Part shown: piece by piece, positions 16,918-25,458 of the stretch
How positions within the stretch are numbered: the first letter of the stretch is position 1
How the letters are laid out: the number at the start of each line of letters is the position of its first letter
Source: JABDBK01 sp964453575
GTDB lineage: Bacteria; Pseudomonadota; Gammaproteobacteria; DSM-16500
Assembly: GCA_964453575.1 (NCBI GenBank)
Contig: CAYVRW010000010.1
Location: 1 to 34,067, forward strand
DNA length: 34,067 nt
Direction: 5' to 3'
Translations under genes and position numbers: made by a program
Notes under the pieces: model-generated
Seen by the model: the letters and a program-made list of their open reading frames with translations, nothing else
Database searches by the model: none
What the model was told of the DNA's origin: nothing

Positions 16918-18110
16918 AAATATCCCTGCACATTCAAGAAGGGTTACAAAATTTATTTACTTCAAAATTGCGCTCGATATTGGCGTTATTAGGCATACTT
17001 GTTGGCACAGCGTCAGTGGTTGCGATGGTATTAGGCGGCGAACTTGCTACGCATGAAGCATTAAAACAATTTAAAACATTAGGTACCGATTTGTTGGCCG
17101 TGTCACTTACCGAATCACAAGATGAAAGCCGCACGGGCTCTGTGCAAGAGCAATTAACCTTAGATCAAGCAAGAGGTGTGATTAAAGCAGATAAAGCTAT
17201 CTTAGATGCAGCGCCTTATACTCAGCTTTATAATAACATGCATTATGATGGCCATGAATTAAATGGCGGCGTGCTAGGTGTTACCGAAAGTTTTGCGCGC
17301 ATTGTGCATGTCGATCTTGAGAAAGGCCGTTTTATTTCAACATTAGATAAATACGCCATGTATGGTGTCGTGGGTGCGGAGCTTAATAAAAAAATTGTGG
17401 AGTATTCACATCGCAGCGCATTAGGGCAGCAAGTTCAAGTAGGCAATGTGATTTTTACGATAGTGGGTGTTGCAAAACCTTGGCCGGAAAACAGTTTTGT
17501 TTATGCCAATATTGATAACACGATGATGGTTCCTTTGTTAACCTCCACGGCATTAAGTAAATATGCAGCTATCAATAATATGATTTTACGTTTATCACCG
17601 GATGCGAATATTCAACAAGTGCAGTACCAGTTGACGAAATACATGACGCAGTATGTAAAGCATAAACGATTTTTTTTCAGAAGCGCGCAAGAGCTGATTG
17701 ATAAAATGGGGAAACAAAGTCAAATTTTTACGGTTTTTTTAGGACTGATAGGCAGTATTTCGTTATTAGTGGGCGGCATTGGTGTCATGAATATCATGTT
17801 AGTGTCCGTCGTTGAACGGCGTAGAGAAATAGGCATACGTTTAGCGGTGGGCGCAAAACATGCGGACATTCGAACGTTATTTTTGGTAGAAGCAGTGATG
17901 TTATCACTTTTAGGCGGCACCTTGGGCGTGATCATTGGCATGATTATTGCTTACGTGATGGCTGTCTTTTGGCATTGGGAATTTATTTTCTTTATGTTGC
18001 CGCCTGTGATTGGATTTGCCGTATCTGTTGCAACAGGAATATTTTTTGGATTTTATCCAGCATATAAAGCATCTAAGCTTGATCCTATTTTGGCGTTGAG
18101 AGCGGAATAG
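16914..18110 (+). CDS. MacB-type ABC transporter permease (FtsX family)
   Basis: A 398-residue inner-membrane protein with one N-terminal membrane helix (KLRSILALLGILVGTASVVA), a large periplasmic domain of about 200 residues, and three C-terminal helices carrying the FtsX signature (VSVVERRREIGIRLAVGAKH). It should work with the preceding ATPase, adaptor and TolC protein as a mechanotransmission-type efflux or secretion pump. The frame is open back to 16875, but ATG 16914 overlaps the ATPase stop (ATGA) and gives the expected family N-terminus MKISLHIQEG. The gene is convergent with the toxin-antitoxin pair. Confidence 0.93.
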   Translation: MKISLHIQEGLQNLFTSKLRSILALLGILVGTASVVAMVLGGELATHEALKQFKTLGTDLLAVSLTESQDESRTGSVQEQLTLDQARGVIKADKAILDAAPYTQLYNNMHYDGHELNGGVLGVTESFARIVHVDLEKGRFISTLDKYAMYGVVGAELNKKIVEYSHRSALGQQVQVGNVIFTIVGVAKPWPENSFVYANIDNTMMVPLLTSTALSKYAAINNMILRLSPDANIQQVQYQLTKYMTQYVKHKRFFFRSAQELIDKMGKQSQIFTVFLGLIGSISLLVGGIGVMNIMLVSVVERRREIGIRLAVGAKHADIRTLFLVEAVMLSLLGGTLGVIIGMIIAYVMAVFWHWEFIFFMLPPVIGFAVSVATGIFFGFYPAYKASKLDPILALRAE

Positions 18111-18149
18111 ACTATGTATTATGCTTTGTTGGGGGTTGTTCTGATCTAC

Positions 18150-18431
18150 CTATAAGCCAAGTTCACTATGTGAACCAAGACGAACTAGCGTTAACATATC
18201 ATCATCTGGTTTTCGATAGATTAAAACTAAATCGGGTTTGATATGACAGTCACGATGATCTTTCCATTCTCCGGTTAATGAGTGGTCGTAATTTCGATGC
18301 GCCAATGGTTTATCTTCTGCAAGCAATTTCACGATTGATAATAAATCATGATCAAGTTTTTTATGGCGTCCAGACTTCTTTTCACGTTTATAGTCACGCT
18401 TGAATTGCGTAGTACGGTCAATCGTCCTCAT
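18150..18431 (-). CDS. yafQ: YafQ-family mRNA interferase toxin
   Basis: A 93-residue toxin of the RelE superfamily that cleaves mRNA on the ribosome. The residues known to be needed in E. coli YafQ are present at nearly the same positions: His50 (YDHSL), His63 and Asp67 (CHIKPD), and His88 in GSHSELGL. The usual terminal Phe is replaced by Leu, so full activity is not guaranteed. The start codon overlaps the antitoxin gene by 14 bases, which is typical of translational coupling with antitoxin made first. Confidence 0.93.
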   Translation of the reverse strand: MRTIDRTTQFKRDYKREKKSGRHKKLDHDLLSIVKLLAEDKPLAHRNYDHSLTGEWKDHRDCHIKPDLVLIYRKPDDDMLTLVRLGSHSELGL

Positions 18432-18684
18432 CGTTCAGATTCGTCAGTAAGTTATCGACATTGCCAACAGTCACCACTTCGCCGCGACGCGCAGCCTTCA
18501 TAGCCTTGATGGTTTCCTCATTCGGCACTAACGGTTCAAATGGTAACGCTTTCTCCTTGGCGATACGAATAAGCATAATACGAAATGCATCTGATACGGT
18601 TAACCCCATTGCTGCCAATACGGTAGCAGCTTCCTCTTTGATGTGCCCATCAATACGAGCACGGACAACGGCATTTGCAGGCAT
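18418..18684 (-). CDS. dinJ: DinJ/RelB-family antitoxin
   Basis: An 88-residue protein with an N-terminal ribbon-helix-helix (VRARIDGHIKEEAATVLAAM) that binds DNA and a C-terminal acidic tail (NDEDD) that wraps the toxin. The frame is open upstream to 18765, but the strong GGGGAGGA site and the family N-terminus favour ATG 18684. A consensus promoter lies just upstream within a palindrome, so the antitoxin probably represses its own operon, with repression strengthened by bound toxin, as known for DinJ-YafQ. Confidence 0.93.
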   Translation of the reverse strand: MPANAVVRARIDGHIKEEAATVLAAMGLTVSDAFRIMLIRIAKEKALPFEPLVPNEETIKAMKAARRGEVVTVGNVDNLLTNLNDEDD

Positions 18685-18698
18685 AAATAAAATCCTCC

Positions 18699-18740
18699 CC
18701 TTATGAGCTACATTGTAGCCCATAAGGCTAGTTCTGTCAA
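18699..18740 (-). promoter_or_regulatory. Toxin-antitoxin promoter with overlapping operator palindrome
   Basis: On the minus strand, TTGACA (18740-18735), 17 bases, then TACAAT (18717-18712): a near-perfect sigma-70 promoter. A 29-base palindrome at 18699-18727 (arms matching 13 of 14 around a central base; each arm begins CCTTATG) covers the -10 box and the transcription start, so a bound ribbon-helix-helix dimer would block RNA polymerase. Confidence 0.85.
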
Positions 18741-18867
18741 TACTGATTAAGCATGGAATAATCAAACCTCTTCTAACTTATTGATTTTTAAGTTTTTTAG
18801 AAATGCCCCAATAACAGGTGAATACAAGTTACAATAATAAAAACAGCCATTATATTTGAGGGCATAT

Positions 18868-19884
18868 ATGTCAACTTCTCCTGAAGAAGAAAAAAAAGTC
18901 TCAACAAATCCCGATGAGCAGACGACTGAGCATTATTTCACTACAGAGTTTTTCGCTAATTTTAAAATAGGCCTACCTATAGGTGAGAATAATTCACCTG
19001 TAGAAGTGCATTTGTTTTCCAATCCAAAATTCAATGAGGCTGTACGACTTTATCTGGAAAAACAGCACTCTCATGCAGAATGGAATTTTTTGCAAGATAT
19101 TTATAAAGCAAGCCTCTCTTCGCCTGAAAATTCTCAAAAACATGCAGAAGAATTGTTACAAAAATATATTGTAGGCCCAGAAAAAAGTAAAACAGACGAA
19201 AATCAAGTTAATTTTGCAGCTACTGTGATTAAAGAGATAAAGGAAAATGTAAAAAATCAAAAAGGATTAGATAGTTTTGCACCTGCTATGCCGGCAATGA
19301 ATGAATTATTAAATAATTTACTTCCACTTGGCTCTGATCGCCCTCTACAACAAAAAACATACCTTGATGCTTACCAACAAGATCAACATGATAAATTAAT
19401 GCTGCCTATTAGAACAGTCATATGCAGTGCCTTAGAAGAGATAGAAAAAATAATTTCCAAGACTCCGAAGCCAGGATTTTTTGAAAAACCCAAACCCGAA
19501 ATAGCAAAAATGAAGATGATACAAAACCAATTAATTGAATTACTTAAATCTTCTACTCAGCGCGGTTATACAACAACGAGTATGCAAAAATTACTTACAA
19601 AGCTTGCGATAGGAACTGAGTTTTTGGAAGACAACAAAGCATTAGCAGGTAAATTGGGGTCTGAAAGTCCACGCACACAGAGGGTAGGTGCTTTTGTTGA
19701 CCTACTCGCTAAAATCCATCAAGACAATGCTGCTTTAAACTCCCAAGATCCGACTACTTTCGAAACAACTGCAAATAAAAAACTCATAGAAAAATATATG
19801 CTGCCTATAGAAAAACAAATGCAAGAAAAACCGGAATTAGAAAGAAAAGATACATCGATACGACGAGGCCCCAGCCCCAGCTAA
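18868..19884 (+). CDS. RGS-like domain protein, putative host G-protein regulator
   Basis: A 338-residue soluble protein. Residues about 48-153 follow the plan of eukaryotic RGS domains: HLFSNPKFNEAVRLYLEKQ (helix pair opening the fold), EWNFLQDIYKA, then a helix ending in LLQKYIVG, a linker with NQVNFAATVIKEI, and a closing SFAPAMPAMNELLNNLLP that matches the F-x-x-A-x-x-x-I/M-x-x-L-L pattern. RGS domains speed up GTP hydrolysis by G-alpha subunits, which bacteria lack, so a host target is the natural inference. The second half is helical and unrecognised. The tail is rich in Glu and Lys. The start is ATG 18868 with GAGGG upstream; an in-frame TTG at 18856 has no such site. Its stop codon overlaps the convergent rhodanese stop. 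Confidence 0.75.
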   Translation: MSTSPEEEKKVSTNPDEQTTEHYFTTEFFANFKIGLPIGENNSPVEVHLFSNPKFNEAVRLYLEKQHSHAEWNFLQDIYKASLSSPENSQKHAEELLQKYIVGPEKSKTDENQVNFAATVIKEIKENVKNQKGLDSFAPAMPAMNELLNNLLPLGSDRPLQQKTYLDAYQQDQHDKLMLPIRTVICSALEEIEKIISKTPKPGFFEKPKPEIAKMKMIQNQLIELLKSSTQRGYTTTSMQKLLTKLAIGTEFLEDNKALAGKLGSESPRTQRVGAFVDLLAKIHQDNAALNSQDPTTFETTANKKLIEKYMLPIEKQMQEKPELERKDTSIRRGPSPS

Positions 19885-20756
19885 TTATCCACAAAACTCT
19901 GCACAGGTCTTTCTTTCAAACTCGTCTCACCCGTAAAAAGTTTTTCTGCACCCCATTCCGCCCAAGACCCATCATAAACCGCATGTTTATCATGCAGCAT
20001 TAAATCAAGCAAAAAATTAAAAATAGGCGCAGTTAGTCCTGAACCGCAAGTCGTAATAATAGGTGCACTAAGATCAATACCCAACTCAATGCATTTTTTA
20101 CGTAACTTTTCTTGGCTGATAAAGCTGCCATCTTTATTAAATAAGATAAAATAAGGATAGCCAAAGCTTCCAGGAATATTTCCCTGGCGTAAGTTAGGGC
20201 GTGGTTCAGGCCCCCCTGTGAAACGCACCGGATGACGCATATCAACGATTTGGTGAGTGGATGCGGTAAGATTATTTTTGATATCTTGCAGCGTACTTAT
20301 ATATTGCCTTTGTAATTGTGCGTTATAGGTTTTCGATGAAAAAGAAGGCTCACCCGTATCGGTTTTTCCGCCATCTCGTTCCCAAGCTTTAAAACCGCCA
20401 TCAAGGATATAAAGTAAATGAGGATTATGACCGAATACTTTAAACATCCATAATGCACGGGCCGCTGTATGACACTCGCTATTATCATATAAAATGATTT
20501 TATAATCGTTGCGTATGCCTAATTTACCTAATTTTTCACTGATTTTCTTTTCATCCAGCAGTAACATATTCGGAATATCGGTATCAGGATCGCAGAAATC
20601 TTTGATATCGAAAAATTGGGCATCCATAATATGTTTTTCGATAAATTCAGCTTTGGCATCACGTTCATCCAGATGAAAACTTGCATCCAAAATGACCAGA
20701 TTTTTCTGATTTTTTCTGAATTTATCAAGTTGTGTTGAGTTAATCAGCCAAGGCAT
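19881..20756 (-). CDS. sseA: Sulfurtransferase, 3-mercaptopyruvate type (double rhodanese)
   Basis: A 291-residue protein of two rhodanese domains. The first is inactive-looking (VILDASFHLDERDAKAEFIE). The second carries the active-site loop TTCGSGLTA with Cys237. The loop CGSG[VL]TA is the mercaptopyruvate sulfurtransferase form rather than the CRKGVTA of thiosulfate sulfurtransferases, so it should move sulfur from 3-mercaptopyruvate to a thiol acceptor in the cytoplasm. The frame continues upstream to 20828 inside ctaE, but CAAGAGA before ATG 20756 and the family start MPWLINSTQL favour this site. It lies 35 bases after ctaE and is probably the last gene of the oxidase operon. Confidence 0.9.
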   Translation of the reverse strand: MPWLINSTQLDKFRKNQKNLVILDASFHLDERDAKAEFIEKHIMDAQFFDIKDFCDPDTDIPNMLLLDEKKISEKLGKLGIRNDYKIILYDNSECHTAARALWMFKVFGHNPHLLYILDGGFKAWERDGGKTDTGEPSFSSKTYNAQLQRQYISTLQDIKNNLTASTHQIVDMRHPVRFTGGPEPRPNLRQGNIPGSFGYPYFILFNKDGSFISQEKLRKKCIELGIDLSAPIITTCGSGLTAPIFNFLLDLMLHDKHAVYDGSWAEWGAEKLFTGETSLKERPVQSFVDN

Positions 20757-20791
20757 ACATGAATCTCTTGAGTTTGCTTCGTTGAATCGTA

Positions 20792-21658
20792 TTATAACCA
20801 ATATACAAAAATAAACAAAAATAACCAAATGACATCAACAAAATGCCAATACCAAGATACGGCTTCAAAGCCAAAATGATGTTCGGGCAAAAAATGACCT
20901 TTGAGGCAGCGAATTAAAATCACGGTTAACATAGTCAAGCCTATGGTCACATGGGCAGCATGGAAACCTGTCAGTAGAAAAAAGGTGGAACCATAAATAC
21001 CACTAGATAACGTAAGGTTTAAATGGGTATAGGCTTCGGTATATTCATAGGCTTGAAAACTTAAAAAGGTCAATCCAAGTAAAATAGTGATAATGAGTCC
21101 AATATTCATTTGTTTACGATGATTTTTTTCCAAACCCCAGTGGGCAAAAGTCACAGCAAGGGCACTGCTTAATAAAATAAAAGTATTAAGTGCAGGAATG
21201 CCCCATGCAGGAATCACATCAACGGGGCCTTTGAATTGTTGGGGATTAGGGTTTTTAAGTAATGGCCACAGGGCTTGAAAATGCGGCCATAATAAAGCAT
21301 GTGTTTCATCATCGCCGCCTAAAGCAGGCACCGAGATTTGCCGGGCATAAAATAAAGCCCCAAAAAAAATGCCAAAAAAAGCAATTTCAGAAACAATAAA
21401 CCAAAACATGCCCCAGCGATAAGTTCGGTCCATTTTTTTATTGTATAAACCGCCCATGCTTTCATGAATGACGGTGCTGAACCAACCAAACATCATGCAG
21501 GCTAATAAAAGTGCACCTACCATGAAAAGATAATGGCCATACCAATGATCATGGATAAGATTGATAATCCCTATCACCGCAAAGAATAATCCAAATGATC
21601 CTAAAATCGGCCAATGGGTGGATTTTGGAATAAAATAACGTCTGTTATTTCCTCTCAT
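20792..21658 (-). CDS. ctaE: Cytochrome c oxidase subunit III
   Basis: A 288-residue inner-membrane protein with about seven membrane helices, part of the haem-copper terminal oxidase. Conserved features include RWGMFWFIVSEIAFFGIFFG (with the helix-III Glu), FHAAHVTIGL and the C-terminal EAVSWYWHFVDVIWLFLFI. The length is normal for bacterial subunit III. Its ATG lies 14 bases inside the preceding PEBP gene, showing tight coupling with that non-oxidase gene. Confidence 0.96.
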   Translation of the reverse strand: MRGNNRRYFIPKSTHWPILGSFGLFFAVIGIINLIHDHWYGHYLFMVGALLLACMMFGWFSTVIHESMGGLYNKKMDRTYRWGMFWFIVSEIAFFGIFFGALFYARQISVPALGGDDETHALLWPHFQALWPLLKNPNPQQFKGPVDVIPAWGIPALNTFILLSSALAVTFAHWGLEKNHRKQMNIGLIITILLGLTFLSFQAYEYTEAYTHLNLTLSSGIYGSTFFLLTGFHAAHVTIGLTMLTVILIRCLKGHFLPEHHFGFEAVSWYWHFVDVIWLFLFIFVYWL

Positions 21659-22172
21659 AGGTTCCCATTAGGCTAGCATAGCTCACCATATGATTGTTAA
21701 TGAAGCTTGATGCTTCTTGCGTCGACGATATCGTGTCTGGAAGCACAGTACTCAGTGCATATAGAATAAAATAATAATGATGCATTCCCTCTTTTGGACA
21801 AGGACTTTGGTACGCATAATAACCATTACTATTGCGTCCTGTGGGGAATGAGGTTTCATTGGCTGCAATGGTTTTGGTTTGCGGCGGGATATTATAAATA
21901 AACCATACAATGGCTTGGTCAGGGGGCGTCGAGGACTCTTTATCTCCTACAATGAGTATCAGTGATTGCGCTTTTTTGGGAACGCCTTTAATCGTGAATG
22001 GTGGAGAAATGTTTTTACCATCACAGGTGTATTCCGATGGAATGGCACCTTCATGCGCAAAAGCCGGGCTTGCGAGAACCATTTTAGCAGGTCTTTCCAT
22101 AAATTCTTCCGCATAACTGAGAGTACAAATAGTTACTAAAAATAAGCCTGCAATAGAAAGAAAACTTTTCAT
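21645..22172 (-). CDS. YbhB/YbcL-family (PEBP) exported protein
   Basis: A 175-residue protein of the phosphatidylethanolamine-binding-protein superfamily, with a signal peptide (KSFLSIAGLFLVTICTLSYA) that places it in the periplasm. The family signature is clear: SPAFAHEGAIPSEYTCDGKN, ISPPF, and later GMHHYYFILYAL. Bacterial members bind small anionic ligands and their physiological roles are poorly known. It overlaps ctaE by 14 bases, so it belongs to the cytochrome oxidase operon, an unusual place for this family. A role in oxidase assembly, or simple operon capture, are both possible. Confidence 0.92.
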   Translation of the reverse strand: MKSFLSIAGLFLVTICTLSYAEEFMERPAKMVLASPAFAHEGAIPSEYTCDGKNISPPFTIKGVPKKAQSLILIVGDKESSTPPDQAIVWFIYNIPPQTKTIAANETSFPTGRNSNGYYAYQSPCPKEGMHHYYFILYALSTVLPDTISSTQEASSFINNHMVSYASLMGTYERK

Positions 22173-22193
22173 ATAGACCTCTTGTTCGTTAAT

Positions 22194-22700
22194 TTATGCT
22201 TGTTCCCAATTCGTTTCGATAGGAGCACAACTTACTTCTGATAAAACAGAGGGCATATTTTCTCTTATGGCTCCCTCTTTCACTTGATTAGTTTTAGGCC
22301 TTGCTTGCCATCTGACTTGTGAATGAGTACGACAAGGAATGTCACACCAGAAACTACAGTGAAGAGGGGCCAATGGATTAACGCAATCCCAACTTGAGTT
22401 CTCCCTTGTGCAATAGTCTTGTTGGATACAAACAGACTCAGGCGGGCCCCAATAAACCAGCTTGCTTTCATGTTTTATCCTTATAAGAGTTTGATTGGCC
22501 TTGCAATCATTTTGAACTTGATGTCCCTCAGCAGTGTACTTGATGCCCGGCGTGAAAACTGTATTAGTGTTAATAGAAGCTGTTCGGTGCATCACAATAG
22601 GTTTTTCCATAGGCGTTATCTGAGTTGAATCAATTGCATAAGAAAAAATGGTACAAGTAATAAGATATAAAAATAAAATGAATTTTTTAGAATGGCGCAT
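22194..22700 (-). CDS. Cys-rich exported protein in the cytochrome oxidase operon
   Basis: A 168-residue protein I do not recognise. An N-terminal signal peptide (KKFILFLYLITCTIFSYA) is followed by a mature part with eight Cys residues, including PESVCIQQDYC and LHCSFWCDIPCRTH. An even number of Cys in an exported protein suggests disulfide bonds; metal binding is the other option. It lies between ctaD and the PEBP gene with gaps of 13 and 21 bases, so it must be in the operon. In many proteobacteria the Cu-B insertion factor Cox11/CtaG sits here, but this sequence does not show that family's membrane-anchored CFCF-type copper motif. Confidence 0.75.
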   Translation of the reverse strand: MRHSKKFILFLYLITCTIFSYAIDSTQITPMEKPIVMHRTASINTNTVFTPGIKYTAEGHQVQNDCKANQTLIRIKHESKLVYWGPPESVCIQQDYCTRENSSWDCVNPLAPLHCSFWCDIPCRTHSQVRWQARPKTNQVKEGAIRENMPSVLSEVSCAPIETNWEQA

Positions 22701-22713
22701 TGCTGTAACCTTT

Positions 22714-24252
22714 TTATTTTAAAATTATCGGCGCTGTTTGAAACGTGTGATGCGGTGCAGGGGATGGCACCGTCCATTCCAACCCATGCGCACCCTCCCA
22801 TACTTTTTCGCCAGCTTTTTTCCCAAAACGAATAGTCGTGACAATATTATATAAAAAAATGAATTGAGCAGCACCTAATATAAATGCCCCTACGGTCGCA
22901 ATTTGGTTAAATTCGGTAAATTGCAGCGCATAATCCGGAATACGACGCGGCATGCCGGCCAGTCCTAAAAAATGCATGGGGAAAAAAGTAAGATTAACGC
23001 CAATCGCAGTCAGCCAAAAATGCCATTTGCCTAACGTTTCATTATAATAATGCCCTGTCCATTTCGGCAGCCAATAATAAATGCCGGCAATGATGGTAAA
23101 TAAAGCACCCGGAACTAACACATAATGAAAATGGGCCACCACAAAATAAGTATCTTGATATTGATAATCTGCCGGAACAATGGCTAGCATGAGGCCTGAA
23201 AAGCCGCCGATGGTGAATAAAAAGACAAATGCAATAGCAAACAACATAGGTGTTTCAAAAGTCATGGCACCACGAAACATGGTTGCGACCCAGTTGAAAA
23301 CTTTAATCCCGGTGGGAACAGCAATAAGCATAGTGAAATACATAAACACAATTTGGGCATAAAAACCAATACCCGTGGTAAACATATGATGTGCCCAGAC
23401 CAGAAACGATAAAATGGCAATGGAGGCAAGCGCTATGACCATAAAGGTATAACCAAATAATTTTTTGCGGCTAAATGTTGGGATAATTTCAGAAATAATA
23501 CCGAATCCTGGCAAAATCATAATATAAACTTCAGGATGACCAAAAAACCAAAATAAATGTTGATACATCACGGGATCACCGCCGCCCCCTGCTGAAAAAA
23601 AGCTGGTGCCAAAATGCCGGTCAAATAACATCATGGTGACCACACCCGCAAGAATAGGCATCGCAAGAATTAATAAATAAGCAGTAATTAACCAGGACCA
23701 AACAAACAATGGCATTTTCATTAACGTCATGCCGGGTGCACGAAGATTAAGAATGGTCGCTATAATATTAATTGCACCCATGATGGAGGATATGCCGAGT
23801 AAATGGATAGCAACAATTAAAAAATCAGTACTTGGCGGGCCAAACTGGGTTGATAAAGGCGCATACATGGTCCAACCAAAATTGGGCGCTTCGCCTGTCA
23901 TAAAAAAAGTACTAAGTAATATGGAAAAAGCAAAAGGCAGTATCCAAAAACTCCAATTATTTAAGCGCGGCAATGCCATATCGGGGGCGCCTATCATCAA
24001 AGGAAGCATCCAATTCGCAAGGCCGATAAAAGCTGGCATGATAGCGCCGAATATCATGACTAGACCATGGATGGTAATCATTTGGTTGTAAGTGTTAGGT
24101 TGAAAATATTGCAGCCCGGGCTGAAATAATTCCAAACGAATGAGCATGGCCAGCATGCCGCCAACGAAAAACATTAACCCGCTAAATACGAGATATAAAG
24201 TACCTATGTCCTTATGGTTCGTAGTAAATAACCAGCGTTTCATCCATTCCAT
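22714..24252 (-). CDS. ctaD: Cytochrome c oxidase subunit I
   Basis: A 512-residue inner-membrane catalytic subunit with about 12 membrane helices. The haem and copper ligands are visible in order: TIHGLVMIFGAIMP (low-spin haem His), FWFFGHPEVYIMILP (Cu-B His with the cross-linked Tyr and the D-pathway Glu), VWAHHMFTTG (Cu-B His pair) and DTYFVVAHFHYVL (haem a3 and a His). It reduces O2 to water and pumps protons. It lies 5 bases downstream of ctaC. Confidence 0.98.
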   Translation of the reverse strand: MEWMKRWLFTTNHKDIGTLYLVFSGLMFFVGGMLAMLIRLELFQPGLQYFQPNTYNQMITIHGLVMIFGAIMPAFIGLANWMLPLMIGAPDMALPRLNNWSFWILPFAFSILLSTFFMTGEAPNFGWTMYAPLSTQFGPPSTDFLIVAIHLLGISSIMGAINIIATILNLRAPGMTLMKMPLFVWSWLITAYLLILAMPILAGVVTMMLFDRHFGTSFFSAGGGGDPVMYQHLFWFFGHPEVYIMILPGFGIISEIIPTFSRKKLFGYTFMVIALASIAILSFLVWAHHMFTTGIGFYAQIVFMYFTMLIAVPTGIKVFNWVATMFRGAMTFETPMLFAIAFVFLFTIGGFSGLMLAIVPADYQYQDTYFVVAHFHYVLVPGALFTIIAGIYYWLPKWTGHYYNETLGKWHFWLTAIGVNLTFFPMHFLGLAGMPRRIPDYALQFTEFNQIATVGAFILGAAQFIFLYNIVTTIRFGKKAGEKVWEGAHGLEWTVPSPAPHHTFQTAPIILK

Positions 24253-24257
24253 GGTGA

Positions 24258-25457
24258 TTATTGTCCTTTTGCTTTAGCATCCTTAATGTCATCGGGTTGT
24301 ACAACATCGCCTTTATTATTTCCCCAAGCATTTCTTTCATAAGTCACCACCGCGGCAATTTCTTCATTGCTCAATTGCTCTTTGAAGGCCTGCATGGCAG
24401 TTCCAGGTTTACCAAAAACAACTTGATGAATGTGTGCAGGTAATGGTCCTGTCGAAATTTTGCCGCCTTTTTGTGCGGGATACATGGGCGGTAAACCTTC
24501 GCCGTTTACTTGATGGCATACGGCACAAATATTGTTGTATGTTTTTTCTCCTAATGCCATGAGTTGGTCTTTTGTCATTTTATTGGCAGGAGCTGCAGCG
24601 GGTGTTGGGGGTGGCGCTTGCGTTTTTGCGGGCGCCGAGACGGGAGCGGGTATAATCGGCGTCGTGGTTACCGGGGCAATGACAGGTGCTGCTCCTGGTT
24701 TATGTTGGGTGACCCATGTTTCATAATCTTTTTCTGCCATGGCAATCACAACAATAGGCATAAAAGCATGATTCAAGCCGCATAATTCAGCACATTGGCC
24801 ATGATAAATGCCAGGTTTATTGATACGTGACCACATTTCATTAATATAACCAGGAATGGCGTCTTGTTTAATGCCTAAATCAGGCACCCACCAAGAATGA
24901 ATGGCATCGTTAGAAGTGACCAGAAAACGAATTTTTTTATGGATAGGGACGACTAAAGGATTATCGACGGTTTGTAAATAATTAGCATTTTTTGGCGCTT
25001 TATTGTGAATTTGTTCAAAAGGCGTATTATTGTTGCTGAAAAATTTGATGTCATTATCAAGGTATTCATATTGCCATTTCCACTGAAAACCGGTGATCTT
25101 AATGGTAAGATCCGAGTGGTCGGTATTACGCATATGGTGTAATACTTTTGTCGCGGGTATAGCCATAAGCGTAAGAATAATGAAGGGAACAATAGACCAA
25201 GTGAGTTCAACCCATAAATGCTCATGAAATTGCGCTGGTTTGACGCCTTTTGACTTGCGATGATGGATAATAGCATAAAACATGACACCAAATACTATCA
25301 AGCCAATGGCCACACAAATCCAAAATATGGTCATATGTAAGTCATAAATATCATGACTCACAGGCGTCACACCCTGAGTAAGATTAAATTGAAAAGCCGC
25401 AAGGGCTTTGCTACTTGCGAGAAATAGGCTTAACAGTGTACATTGTGCAAAACGCAT
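24258..25457 (-). CDS. ctaC: Cytochrome c oxidase subunit II fused to a cytochrome c domain
   Basis: A 399-residue exported subunit. It has a signal peptide (ending SSKALA), two membrane helices, a cupredoxin domain with the Cu-A site CAELCGLNHAFMP, a Pro/Ala-rich linker, and a C-terminal cytochrome c domain with the haem motif CAVCHQ and a later Met region (GTAMQAF). The fused haem domain makes this a caa3-like oxidase that may accept electrons without a soluble cytochrome c. The frame extends upstream to 25541, but AGGA placed 6 bases before ATG 25457 and the signal peptide settle the start. It is the first gene of the operon, divergent from sppA. Confidence 0.95.
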   Translation of the reverse strand: MRFAQCTLLSLFLASSKALAAFQFNLTQGVTPVSHDIYDLHMTIFWICVAIGLIVFGVMFYAIIHHRKSKGVKPAQFHEHLWVELTWSIVPFIILTLMAIPATKVLHHMRNTDHSDLTIKITGFQWKWQYEYLDNDIKFFSNNNTPFEQIHNKAPKNANYLQTVDNPLVVPIHKKIRFLVTSNDAIHSWWVPDLGIKQDAIPGYINEMWSRINKPGIYHGQCAELCGLNHAFMPIVVIAMAEKDYETWVTQHKPGAAPVIAPVTTTPIIPAPVSAPAKTQAPPPTPAAAPANKMTKDQLMALGEKTYNNICAVCHQVNGEGLPPMYPAQKGGKISTGPLPAHIHQVVFGKPGTAMQAFKEQLSNEEIAAVVTYERNAWGNNKGDVVQPDDIKDAKAKGQ

Positions 25458-25458
25458 G

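Noticed and set aside
20757..20828. Extended N-terminus for the sulfurtransferase
   Set aside because: It would overlap ctaE by 37 bases and add a hydrophobic stretch that is the antiphase reading of the ctaE end; the family start fits ATG 20756.
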